Below, piece by piece: positions 53,321 through 63,518 of a stretch of 64,000 nt of DNA. The stretch lies in NCBI GenBank assembly GCA_946894095.1, contig OX335651.1:8206501-8270500 (forward strand). Reading direction: 5' to 3'. The translations under genes and the position numbers were made by a program. This stretch comes from Incurvaria masculella. Taxonomy: Eukaryota; Arthropoda; Insecta; Lepidoptera; Incurvariidae. Below the pieces are notes generated by a model. That model did no database searches. It was not told the origin of the DNA and was given only the letters and a program-made list of their open reading frames with translations. Position 1 is the stretch's first letter; every line of letters begins with the position of its first letter.

Positions 53321-53559
53321 AAACCTTGGTCCAAAATTAAATTTAACGCGCAAACACCTTAAGGCGAATCATTCCCTTGGATTTCCGTCCGTCCAATTGG
53401 CAACATGTTAAATGACGGACATGACTTTGCAAAATAAACCGGCATTTGTCATGAACTGTTGCATACGGCGTGAATGGTAGATTTTTGTGAATTAATATTA
53501 ATTTAATGTATTGACATAAACGGGTACCAATAACCCGTATTTCTGTAAGCAGTGGCAAA

Positions 53560-53718
53560 CAAATTTCTAAACTTAGACTAAGTGGACGTAGAAAAAAATC
53601 AGCGAAGTTTCTTGCCAGTTCTTCTTCGCCGTGAATGTTGAACTGGCTAATGATAAAATATGACAAATCCGAGTGCAGTGTGCTGCCTATGGATGATGAA
53701 TAAACAATAAACTGCATC
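53560..53718 (+). mobile_element. LINE 3' end fragment (ATGAATAAACAAT type)
   Basis: GACTAAGTGGACGTAGAAA, TTTCTTGCCAGTTCTTCTTC, CCGAGTGCAGTGTGCTGCC and GATGATGAATAAACAATAAA: a polyadenylated LINE 3' UTR. Confidence 0.75.
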
Positions 53719-54353
53719 AAAAATTCGTTGCGTTCAGAAGTAAGCGCCCCGCTACCCTCCGCTGGGGCGCGCGGAGCATTCCGGTTTGTATGACAGCCAC
53801 ATCTTAGCGTAAGCGAAACTGAATTCTATTTCCTGGAAAACTCAACATCGAAAACGGTCCCACATTAGGAACCTAACCGCGCCCAGAGATTCTATACGTA
53901 TATACAAACCGCATATAAATTTGGTGAGCGGTTCGCTAGCTATAAGCATTTAATCACCCACTGCTAACCCACCTGGTAATTAAGCTTGGTGTTATGTGGC
54001 CTACAAGTTATTATAAGAATCAGGATAGACGTAAATACAAACCACATCTAAATCGGGTAATTGGTTTTCATGTTATAAGCATTTAAACCCATCACCCCTC
54101 CTGCAATTTAGCTTGATGCTAAGTAGGTAGATCTATAGTTCCGGGAAAAATTAGGCCATACGTCGTCGGTACAATTAGTACCGAAATCGGATAAGTGGTT
54201 CTCTTGTCTTGACAAAAGCGAAATATGAGTTTTCTAACCCCTAAATTGAGGTATAATTGGTTCTCCACCACAGTTTCGTTAAAAAATCAGTATGAATCGT
54301 GTGTTCCCGCTGACAGAATTTAACTGATGATTTTACGCTGAGGGATATGCGCC
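53719..54353. other. Unassigned sequence
   Basis: 53850-53895 carries a 5S-type SINE head scrap (minus: CTGGGCGCGGTTAGGTTCC). Nothing else is recognised. Confidence 0.4.
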
Positions 54354-54820
54354 TTAAGGCTCCAACTGACTCCAGCGTTCAACTTACAAACGATAATGGC
54401 GATCTCCGGAAGCATTGAGATTGCGTTATGGTTCCATGTTGTATGCGCGTGAAAATCGAGCGCGACGAAGTGAAATTTACGTTTTTGACCTGTAAAGTCA
54501 AAAAAACCTAGTAAAAACTTGTAAATAGGTGTTTACAAACATATTTTTCTCAAAGCATATAAGCAACTTATTAAAACCGTTTAACGGTAATACACTGCTA
54601 AATGCTAATGTTAAAATGCTAATGGGCCAATGCTAAAACATGACAAAAACGAGTGCAGTGTACTGTCTATGGATGATGAATAAACAATACAATACAATAC
54701 TAGATAAAAGTTTAAACTTTGATATTTAGATTTTTCTACCGGTCTCTACGCTTAACCGACGCTAAGATAAAATAAAAATAAACCCAAAATGTATGAGGTT
54801 AGGGTCATATGGAGCCTTAA
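54354..54820. mobile_element. TTAA-flanked MITE family B, copy 2, with nested LINE tail
   Basis: TTAA at 54354-54357 and 54817-54820. The ends GGCTCCAACTGACTCCAG and GGTCATATGGAGCC are imperfect inverted repeats. A LINE 3' tail (54625-54700, CGAGTGCAGTGTACTGTC and GATGAATAAACAATAC) is inserted inside. Confidence 0.75.
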
Positions 54821-55117
54821 GCGAGAAGATATGAAAGCGCTGTTACCGGATTTTAGGCTATTTAGGCGATATGATGATGCAAGTTCGCTGGCTTGATGCT
54901 CGCTGGGAGCAGCTGGTGGGTAATGAATAAAGTTACGGCGAAGTTCGCTACAGTATAATCACTCAATTCATAGCACGAGCGAGCCGAAGCCAACTCATCA
55001 AGCTCACACGCCCAGATCATCGGGCCAGTTTTGAAACATTATGTTCATGGTGACTCTCAATTTTATGTGTAGCTCGGTGTGGTATCATATCGTTGAGATA
55101 TGTACTGTACTCAAATT
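54821..55117. other. Unassigned sequence
   Basis: No recognisable feature. Confidence 0.4.
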
Positions 55118-55525
55118 ATGAGCGGCTCGTAGCCTAGTGGCGCGGGGACTTGCCTAGCATACCAGAGGTCTGCGTTCAAATCCTCGACCCCTTCATGCAA
55201 CACTTTCTTTTTCTTTCTGAGATGGAAAAGTACAATTCGTCACGAATGCTAACTGCTCCATGGTTCGGAATCCATGTAAAACTGTAGGTCCCCTTCCCCT
55301 ACTAGGTGATAGGGCTTAAGCTCGCCCGGGTTGGTACCATCGCGTTGGATGAAAAGATGGTCGAAGCGGCAATGAAAAATTTTCCATGTTTTCCATTCAG
55401 TTGTGCTCCATTGTGGCTGTGTTCATAAAAGAAAGATTCTGGCATGGCACCTAATTCGTTCGGGAATGTGGTGTAATACCACATAACAGTAGTTGTGTGG
55501 TATTAGCCATTCATGTCAGGTTGCA
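55118..55525 (+). mobile_element. tRNA-headed SINE, full length
   Basis: GCTCGTAGCCTAGTGGCGCG (A box) and CTGCGTTCAAATCC (B box), then GTCACGAATGC, GGTTCGGAATCCATGTAAAA, GATGGTCGAAGCGGCAATGA and the 3' end TAGCCATTCATGTCAGG. This is the best-preserved copy in the window. Confidence 0.85.
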
Positions 55526-57481
55526 TAAACAAATAGAGGGTTCGCTATCTTTTTAATGTTGTATTAAAAAGTTAATTACTATTTCTTAACTTAACCAATA
55601 TTATCAGTATGGTGTGAAGCTTTTCCTTCAGCAGTTCTCACACATATTACAAATCTGGTGAGTTTTCTTATGTAAAGTTTTCTTGAATAAAATCTAAATT
55701 ATGAAGTGTAACCCTAATTTTTCTTTGCTGCTCTTTTTGCGGACCTTGTTTAGCTAGGAAATGAACATTTTCTGCGATATACGAGTATTTGGATAATCTT
55801 GCATGTATAATGGCAACATATTTGTGCTAAGTTATGTTGGAAACGCCGACTGTCATAACTCTACTTCTTACGTTCATCTTGTGTGTGTCGTGCGTGGACG
55901 AAAAAAATTAACCGAGTGTTATTTAATTTTATTATCCGCCCACATCTCTCGAATCGTCCAATAATTTAAGAATTAGAGAAGATTATATATTTTCATGATA
56001 TTACAATAATTTACATACATAAATTAAAAATGGAAAAATATAAATTATTAATAAACTTTGCTCGACATCTTTGCAAGGCTCGACCCCTTTCTCGAGGGAG
56101 GCGACCTCCGTCCTTCGTTATAAAACTCAAGTCTTTCCAAACTTCAAAGAGATTAGCTAAGTTAAACACGATAAGCTGTCCTCCTAAACGGTTGCCAGCC
56201 ATTATAACGTTTACATAAAGGCTTACTGGGGTCGTCATTCTTATAGTTAAAACGTCTTTCGCGACATCTGAAATTATAATTCGCTATTTTTAGAACTCGG
56301 TGATTAACGTACGGGACGAAAATGAACTGCATAAAATATGTAAAACCACCCTGTAATCTTTGTATCCGCAAACTGCCTAACCTGTGTTGACAGAAGTATT
56401 TTTCGATAAACGGTTACGAAGTCCCAGTTGTCACCTAAATTGGCGTTTACGCCAAACCGATCGACTGGCGTTTTGAAGTGTATGGAGAAATTGAGGAGCG
56501 CGCGCAGTGGGCGTTAAGCGAACTAACATTTGCGAGTCTGAGTTTGATTTGACAACTCACTCAACGTTGCCGTAAGTACGTCGACGTTGCCGTTTACGCC
56601 GACTCCGTGTTTTTATAGTCCGAGTTTGACTTTGACAGCTTGAAAAAGTAAAACCACAGAATATCTAGTAAGAACTTGTATGGATTTTGACGTTTTTACT
56701 GAGAGATTTAGGTGAGAACTCAGACTGACCACTCAGAACCTACCTTATATTTCACGGCAAGTGAACGTATTTTGAGTAATCATTATGCCTTCAACCGGAA
56801 ATTGATACTTAGGTCTGTATATTACTCAACACTGCATATTAGATATAAAGTGTTCTAATCATTATTCGTTCTTGATCAATATGTTTTCCTATTTCTCACT
56901 GAATTATTCAAAGAATTGGTTCAGAACCACAAATATATTCAGGCCTCTGCTTGAATTGTTACTCCCTGGGAACACCCGCCAGTTGGATGCATTAGATATG
57001 TTCACGTACCACGTTCATCTCGAGGGTATTGAGCCAAACCCCGTGACGTGTCAGACCCTCATCCTGCGCCCACTCTCCAAATGGTTGTAAATTGTTGGAG
57101 ATTGTAGCGCCAATGTCTACATTGCTCACTCTATTGTTCTACGTAAATTGTACTAGCTGATCCCACGGAGATTAGAGTAGTTTTTTGTACGGTTGTTTCA
57201 TACATCTATTGGATTAATGAGCTCACGTTTTGTCTGGATCTGATTTCCTCTACCTCATTTTGCGACATCTCAAATACCAATTAGCAAATACAGAGTGATG
57301 GTGGAAGAGTTTCTTAGATTTTGTGAAAATGTCAATGCGAACAGAAACGAAAACATAATTTTCAGGATTAATGAGGGAATTATATTATGTTGGCGAGTGT
57401 GTATTTTTTCCATTCTAAGAAAAACAATGTGAACATTCAAAAAGATGGTATTAATTATGCCAAGACTATTATAGATGTCCT
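55526..57481. other. Unassigned sequence
   Basis: Nearly 2 kb with no recognisable gene. A plus frame ending at 57090 is open for 72 codons, but I see no domain or splice context. 56440-56640 holds ACGTTGCCGT-type repeats. Confidence 0.4.
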
Positions 57482-57628
57482 TTTTTATGTTAAGCGCGGC
57501 ATATGTACGCCGGGACCTAAAGGTGCGCCCGAAAACGCCCATGGGTTTTCGAACATTCAGGGGGGCTGCGAAAACCATGCTGGCCGGCCAGGTGCTTCCT
57601 CACACAACGTTTGAAGGACCCCAGGTCG
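57482..57628 (+). repeat. Uninterrupted copy of an unrecognised repeat
   Basis: TTTATGTTAAGCGCGGCATA, ACGCCCATGGGTTTTCGAAC, GGGGGGCTGCGAAAACCATG and GGCCGGCC...GCTTCCTCACAC. It serves as the empty site for the transposon at 22531. Confidence 0.65.
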
Positions 57629-57739
57629 TAATTTATTGAATGGATGAATATAGGGAGTTAATTCCATTGTTTACCGACCCTAACAGACTAAGAGACTTTT
57701 TTGAAGTTTAGAGCTCCACCGCGTGTAAAGCCATGAGTT

Positions 57740-57993
57740 TTTAGGGCTTCGTACCCAAAGGGTGCCAACGGAACCCTATTAATAAGTCTCCGCTGTCCGT
57801 CCGTCCGTCCGTCCGCCTGTCACAGGGCTGTATCTCATGAACCGTAATAGGTAGGCAGCTGAAATTTTCACAGAGTGTGTATTTATTTTGCCGCCATAAC
57901 AACAAATAGGTAAAATAAAGAAATTTTACAAAACAAGTATTTTTTGTGTTAAATCTTGTACGATGGTACGGAACCCTTTTTGTGCGAGTCCAA
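57740..57993 (-). repeat. (GACG)n-bearing repeat, copy 8
   Basis: TTTAGGGCTTCGTACCCAAA at the left, CGTCC tract at 57798-57818, GATGGTACGGAACCC and GTGCGAGTCCAA at the right. Confidence 0.85.
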
Positions 57994-58524
57994 CTTTTTA
58001 AAACATGTTATTATCTTGTAACCTTGTAATAAAAATAAAAAGCTTCTGGCTTCGTGTAATGAATTTACTGCAGTAATCCTGGATGTATCTTGTGAAATAA
58101 GCATTTTCGAAGCACACTTTCGATACTTCAAAGGCTTTTAAATTAAAATATGATGGTTATACAGTTCAAACAATCAGAGCTGTAAAGATATTGGGTGTCG
58201 GCACACAAATCAGTCGTCGCTGAATTTCTTCAGCAAACATCAATTCGAAACAGTTAACGCCTGATTAATATTTGCGAAGTAACTCTCTAGAGAAACTCCG
58301 GCCTTCTTCCTTATGCCGAATATGGCGACATTTCCAATCATTAAATTTAAAGAAATATATAAACTCGCTCTCTTATTTGAAAATACTTAAAAGCATTACG
58401 GTACATTAAACGGTGGTGGTGTCTGCTATACCTATTGGAAAACCAAAGTATTTCCAGACCTATCCAATACCATCACAGCTCTTCTCCGAAGGTGTCGGCT
58501 GAGATAATAAATCGTATATCTTAC
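57994..58524. other. Unassigned sequence
   Basis: No recognisable feature up to the RTE fragment; the last 90 bp may belong to it. Confidence 0.4.
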
Positions 58525-58700
58525 ACTGGAGGCCGTGAACAGGAAAACGGAGCATGGGAAGACCACCCGCCAGGTGGGACGACGACATCAAGTGCGTTGC
58601 CCGAAAGCAGATGTTCCGTACCGCTGGGGGGCGGAAGGACTGGAGAAAACTTGGAGAGGCGCATGTTCAGCAGCGGACGCAAACACGCTGACTGACTGGA
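58525..58700 (+). pseudogene. RTE-like LINE C-terminal fragment
   Basis: The plus strand reads GRPPARWDDDIKCVARKQMF, then RTAGGRKDWRKLGEAHVQQR and TQTR before a stop. The RW.DDI and DWR.LGEA.VQQ blocks are typical of the end of RTE-like LINE proteins. It is the longest copy of this tail here. Confidence 0.75.
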
Positions 58701-59089
58701 TGACAATCTTTAATGTGTAAAAACCAATATATGTTATAATTTGAGGTTATGCAGCGACATTTACATAGAAACATTGTAAGCGGATTTTGAAAGGAAATAC
58801 ATACATACAGTGTGATAACGATAATGCCATATTTAATCAATACTTACACTTTATTAATACGTTACTTCATATTCATAGTAAATCATTTTGGTAGAGTCAA
58901 TATTAGTTGTGATAATAAATATATGCCATGGATCCCAGATAACCTTCGTGAGTTAACTTATCAATAAATAAAATAAATTAAACATAATGGTGAGAAAGCA
59001 TTGGACATTTAAAATATCCGATATGTCATGGCATCCATTTTGTTTTTATTAAACGTTCAGCTGAACGGATTACAGTCTCACTCAATAAA
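58701..59089. other. AT-rich unassigned sequence
   Basis: No recognisable feature. Confidence 0.4.
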
Positions 59090-59560
59090 TACATCAAGTG
59101 GCATATCTTACACAAATTGTTCAAGCAGCGCCGGCGCCGTGTGGGTACGGAGCGCGGAAAATTTGCAATTTTTCCTCATTCCTTATTTCCACGCTCGGAT
59201 GCTCTTTGCTTTCGCCACCTTGTTAGGCTGCGTCGCTTCGCCTGATTTCATTTTGCATTTATTGGTCTCTTTGTGGCTCCCGGAGCTCGCGCGTTTTCGC
59301 CATTTCCGCGCGTAGATTTTTCTATTACGTTGTAGTTTGAGAAGACAAACACATTCATCTCCGAGTGCAAGTTTACTAGTGCAAGCTGACAGCGTGAATA
59401 CAGTTGGACCGAATTGCGCTAAAAGTGCTCAGAAGCAAGATTGTGAGGTATGACGTCACGATGACGTCATCGTTCAAGTTTTTACGACGGTGCTCAGGGC
59501 AAATCCGTGCGCGCTGTCAACCGCAGCCATAGATCGCGCGGCAAATTGGATTCTTCTGTA
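59090..59560. other. GC-rich unique island
   Basis: CpG-rich sequence (GCAGCGCCGGCGCCGTGTGG, GCTCGCGCGTTTTCGCC) with no transposon hallmarks. A donor-like GAGGTATG at 59445 follows a purine-rich run. It could be a promoter with an untranslated first exon, but no downstream coding exon is recognised. Confidence 0.4.
59451..59469. promoter_or_regulatory. Pair of CRE-type sites
   Basis: TGACGTCA occurs at 59451-59458 and 59462-59469, separated by 3 bases (11 bp centre to centre). It is the consensus site for CREB/ATF-type bZIP factors. It sits in the GC-rich island; function is inferred. Confidence 0.5.
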
Positions 59561-60004
59561 GTTATTTGTGTTCTTTATTATTCTGCTACTATTGTATACG
59601 TTTAACGAATGTGCAATTTTATGTATTTTTGTGTTAGATATTGTAATAATGTCATCGTAATTGCATTATCTGTAACATATGTTTTAATGAGAAATATTTA
59701 CGAAATAGGCTATTTACGGAATGTAAAGATGATAAAATGTTCTCACTGTATATATATATATTTAATTTTATTGCCCTTCTAATAGTACAGATTTTAGAAT
59801 CAATGGTAATAGGTATTATAGGTTTTTTTTTTCCCTTGGTTTGTGGATATAATAATATGTATTAGTGTATTGTATTATATATATTAGTATATTCAATTAT
59901 ATGTATAAATATGTATATATTATGGTATATGTATGTTTATGGAGTTATTATTTTTTTTCCTTTTCAAATTCTAGTGTGTCACCTACCTACAGATATTTCT
60001 ATTA
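59561..60004. other. AT-rich unassigned sequence
   Basis: TA-rich tracts; no feature. Confidence 0.4.
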
Positions 60005-60160
60005 CCTTTCCTCATCACCCCAAGGGTTGACTGGAAGAAATCACTCTTAGTGATAAGTCCGCCTTTGTGCAGTATTGTTGTTTTGCTGTAAGTTTTCTCT
60101 GAAATTGTATTTTTGTTTATGCACAATAAAGAATTTATTCATTCATTCATTCATTCATTA
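60005..60160 (+). mobile_element. LINE 3' tail, second recent copy
   Basis: Nearly identical to 2251-2398: CCAAGGGTTGACTGGAAGAA, AATAAAGAATTTATTC and an (ATTC)n tail. Five-prime truncated. Confidence 0.8.
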
Positions 60161-60990
60161 TTATTGTTGCTTTTATTTTACTGTTTCACTTTTTCTCCAA
60201 AAATATATAAATAAAAAAATAAATAGACACTGCAAGTATAGAACACAGAATATAAAATAACTCTACTGCCTGTTTTTACGACAATACGTTTTATCTACAT
60301 GAACGCATGAAGGTGAAGGATTCACTTCCATGCATGTACGCCCGTGACCCTTTCACGGAACTTTTAGAAACCGGTGCACCATAGTAGTGACTATTTTGAA
60401 GAAACCTGTCGACCACTCTTGATAGTGATAAATAAATCAACGATATAGTTCACCTCAGCGAGATATAAACTTGCGTTACCATTTCATTCCTTTTATCACT
60501 CCTTGTCTCGATGTGAGTACTCTATTTTCGTAGTTTGACAGAAACGTTGAAGGATTCAAAGAAATCCCGTTGAATTCCGGAACTTTATGACGAGTTAGAG
60601 GGTGTGTGTAGGGTAGGGTGAGTTAGTAAGACACTGCCCAATAGCAATATTAGTGGTCAGTCGGCTTGCTGGTTTCGGTGACCGATGTAAAATACATACA
60701 AAGCAATAATGAGGAATGTATCGTTCAATGTTGTCTGGAAAAAAATATATGTACCTGTCGCTAATATCGAATAACTCTGATTTCGTTCACGAAACTGGGT
60801 CATAAATTTACTGCCAGGCTGGTACACATATATTTTGATACATGTGTAATGATTGGAGGTAAAATCTGCTAAAATAGATTTTCTTGTGTTTGTGATCCTA
60901 ATTTTAGGGATACTTTTGGTTTCAATATCTACCATACTAATATTATAAATTCCAAAGTAACTTTGTCTGCCTGTCTGTTGAGTTTTACGT
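60161..60990. other. Unassigned sequence
   Basis: 60935-60985 (ACTAATATTATAAATTCC, TGTCTGCCTGTCTGTTG) is a scrap of an abundant lepidopteran TGTC-bearing repeat. Nothing else is recognised. Confidence 0.4.
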
Positions 60991-61162
60991 CTAAGCCCCG
61001 ATTGCACGAAGATATGGCTGAGTTAATCAATGTTCAATCAATTCACGTCACTTTTAGTGAACTGCATGAAGTTCCTTCCATACTGTCCATGCAAAGTGAC
61101 GTGTTTAATCATACGTTGGCGTTGAAGTTGATTTTTTGTCGTTTCGTGCACTCGGCCCTAAG
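60991..61162. mobile_element. 172-bp MITE
   Basis: Imperfect 20-bp terminal inverted repeats: CTAAGCCCCGATTGCACGAA at the left, TTCGTGCACTCGGCCCTAAG at the right. Confidence 0.65.
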
Positions 61163-61214
61163 CCGTTTCTGGACGAAGATTGATGAATGAAGATGATAAA
61201 TAGATAGCCTGGCA

Positions 61215-61325
61215 GAACGACATAGGCGGTATAACGGTCACCCATCCAGAACCTAACCGTGCTCAGAGGTGCTTCACCAAGCTTATCGAATTGCAAGGCG
61301 TCGCGCCACTGGGCTACTGAGGCTG
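61215..61325 (-). mobile_element. 5S-type SINE head
   Basis: The minus strand reads GTAGCCCAGTGGCGCGACGC, GAAGCACCTCTGAGCACGGT and TCTGGATGGGTGACCG. It is the same head as at 52975 without the body. Confidence 0.7.
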
Positions 61326-61380
61326 CTCGTATTTCCTCTTCCAACTATTAATTTTCAAAAATATATAAATGCTTTTGAGA

Positions 61381-61462
61381 TTACCGCGGTCTTTAGACAT
61401 GTTTGAAAAATGTTACGGCTTTTCACGCGGCGGGAAGAGACATTCTCCGACGTTTCGAGTTC
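61381..61462 (+). mobile_element. Penelope-like terminal repeat fragment
   Basis: ATTACCGCGGTC, ATGTTACGGCTTTTCACGCG and CTCCGACGTTTCGAG match 16655-16732 at the outer edge of the 288-bp arm. Confidence 0.7.
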
Positions 61463-61983
61463 CGTCAACAATATATATATTTAGACAATATATAAATGGT
61501 TCTATCAAGAACTGGAATAAGGATGCTGGATATCTCAACCTCTGCCGTCCTGTGCAAGTTCCAATTTAATAAACTAAGTGAGCTGTCCGGTTGCAGTGAG
61601 GCGCAGGCTCTGCGGCGAATTAGGGTGCTGACCGAAACGTCCGTCCGTCCGGCGCACGAAGCCGCATTGGCTCCGGCTCTCGGAACTCCACCGGCGCCGT
61701 CGATGCGACTCTGTCGGCGGCAGGAGCGAGACTCCACCGGCGTGCCGAGGTCAACTGAACACCGGGCGTGTCGAAAATGCTTGGGGAATGGGCCCGAAAG
61801 AATCAGGGTCACTGAGAGCACGTGATGTGAGTGGTGTACAGGCTGATTTTTTTGGTGTGCCTTCATGGCCAAATCGGAAACGATGAGAAATACCGAAAAA
61901 CAATCAAAGTAGTCATGGATACTATTTTGGTAAACAATTAAACAACATTATAAGAATATTGAAAATAATAATAATAATAATAA
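61463..61983. other. Unassigned, GC-rich in part
   Basis: 61545-61830 is GC-rich and open on both strands without a recognisable domain. An (AAT)n tract at 61965-61986 precedes the LINE. Confidence 0.4.
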
Positions 61984-62898
61984 TACTATGACTACTTTTT
62001 AACGGCTGCGGAAAACAACAGGCATATCGACGTAGTGGCGTGCGATTCTAAGCTCACCCCGCTGAATCTGTCCGACGCGAGCTTTACGCTTCCGGTTTTA
62101 AGCACTACTGAGCGTGTGGAAGTATGGAGAGGCAAGGAACTGCATGGACGGTTTCTCCGAGTACTAGAATCGCCAAACACGCATCTCTTGGATTCAGTTC
62201 AATGGATGCGGTTTGGTGACCTATTCGGAGAAACCGAAGGCTTCGTTTGTGCCATTCAGGACCAAATGATCATCACGCGTAACTTCCGGAAGTATATAAT
62301 GAAGGATGGATCGGTCGATACCTGCCGAGCCTGTGGCCAACCAGGTGAGACCATCCGCCATATTACTTCCGGTTGCTCGCGCCTGGCGAGCGTTGAGTAC
62401 CTGGAGCGGCACAATCAAGTAGCCAAAATAGTCCATCAGCAACTTGCCTTTAAACACGGCCTCATAGACTCAGTAGTGCCATACTATAAGTACAAACCGG
62501 AAGACGTATTGGAAAAGGATGGCACTAAGCTCTATTGGGATCGACCAATACAGACCGATAAGACAATTAAGAGCAATAAGCCCGATATTGTATTGGTCGA
62601 TCCCAAGTCCAACCAGATCTTCCTCGTAGACATAACAATACCACATGACGAAAACCTCGACAGGGCCGAAAATGAGAAACTTATGAAATATTTAGACCTG
62701 GCCCACGAGGTTACCGCCATGTGGCGTGCACGGAAAACCACCATCGTGCCAATTGTTATGTCTACGAACGGCGTTGTCCCAAAAAATTTGGCCAAAAATT
62801 TAGAAAAATTAGACATCGATATTGGGCTCCGATTCCAGATGCAGAAAGCGGTTCTACTCTCGAACACGAGAATCGTTCGGCGGTTTCTGTCACTGTAG
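61984..62898 (+). CDS. LINE C-terminus: CCHC knuckle and restriction-like endonuclease (5'-truncated)
   Basis: The frame is open from a TAA at 61981 to the stop at 62898, so the visible protein continues upstream of any start codon. Counting residues from GTG 62035, a zinc knuckle C97-x2-C100-x8-H109-x4-C114 lies in TCRACGQPGETIRHITSGC. It is followed by ERHNQVAKIVH (about 124-134) and P183-D184...D199 in KPDIVLVD...FLVDITIP. CCHC, RHN and PD-x(14)-D in this order define the restriction-like endonuclease of R2/R4/NeSL-type non-LTR retrotransposons, which nicks the target DNA. The RT domain is lost by 5' truncation. No stops or frameshifts occur, so the insertion is probably young. A 3' UTR follows to about 63060. 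Confidence 0.8.
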   Translation, partial: YYDYFLTAAENNRHIDVVACDSKLTPLNLSDASFTLPVLSTTERVEVWRGKELHGRFLRVLESPNTHLLDSVQWMRFGDLFGETEGFVCAIQDQMIITRNFRKYIMKDGSVDTCRACGQPGETIRHITSGCSRLASVEYLERHNQVAKIVHQQLAFKHGLIDSVVPYYKYKPEDVLEKDGTKLYWDRPIQTDKTIKSNKPDIVLVDPKSNQIFLVDITIPHDENLDRAENEKLMKYLDLAHEVTAMWRARKTTIVPIVMSTNGVVPKNLAKNLEKLDIDIGLRFQMQKAVLLSNTRIVRRFLSL

Positions 62899-63060
62899 CT
62901 CGGAGAAGCCTTATAGGATTTGTCCCAGGTGGGACCTCCCTAAGGCTAAATTCAGTTTTAGGTTTATATTTTTTAAGACTTCTTTTTTGTATTTTTGTAC
63001 TAAATAATATAAACCTAAGATTTGTTATATTAATATATACTGTGAATAATAATAAAAAAA
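62899..63060 (+). mobile_element. LINE 3' UTR and A-rich end
   Basis: Non-coding DNA after the stop, ending in GAATAATAATAAAAAAAG. It completes the restriction-endonuclease LINE insertion. Confidence 0.55.
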
Positions 63061-63518
63061 GTCGGGAGTCGAGCTCGTTAATTTTGAATAAAATAACGCA
63101 ACCAGTATTATTGCGCTAGTCAATAGTGTCGCTCATTAAAAGGAGTAAATTCTGTGAATTAATTTTAAATGGAAAACTTTGATTAAAACCATTCATATTT
63201 TCAAGTATGATTGTTATATATTAACAACTTCCTTCACTACTAAAATTGTTCGACATTTTTCAAAAATTGAATGATGGACTTTGAGTTTTTATCAAAATCC
63301 GGCCCATGACTCACTCCTTTGCGTTTTTTTCGCTATGTCTTATAATTTCAGATTTGGGAATAGTGGGTCATTTTATATTACTTTTTAACTATTTTCAGAC
63401 AGTCCTCTGAAGCATCCTTCGGATTACATGTCCACTGCTATAATATTTGCAGTCAACAAGTATTTTATTATATTGTAAGAAAATCTCATATCACCGAAAC
63501 ATTTTTCCTTTCAAAATC
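63061..63518. other. Unassigned sequence
   Basis: 63260-63360 resembles 24620-24760 (TTATCAAAATCCGGCC, TTCAGATTTGG). No gene. Confidence 0.4.

Noticed and set aside
53343..53720. A 125-codon minus-strand frame
   Set aside because: Half of it is the reverse of a LINE 3' end (53560-53718); the remainder shows no domain.
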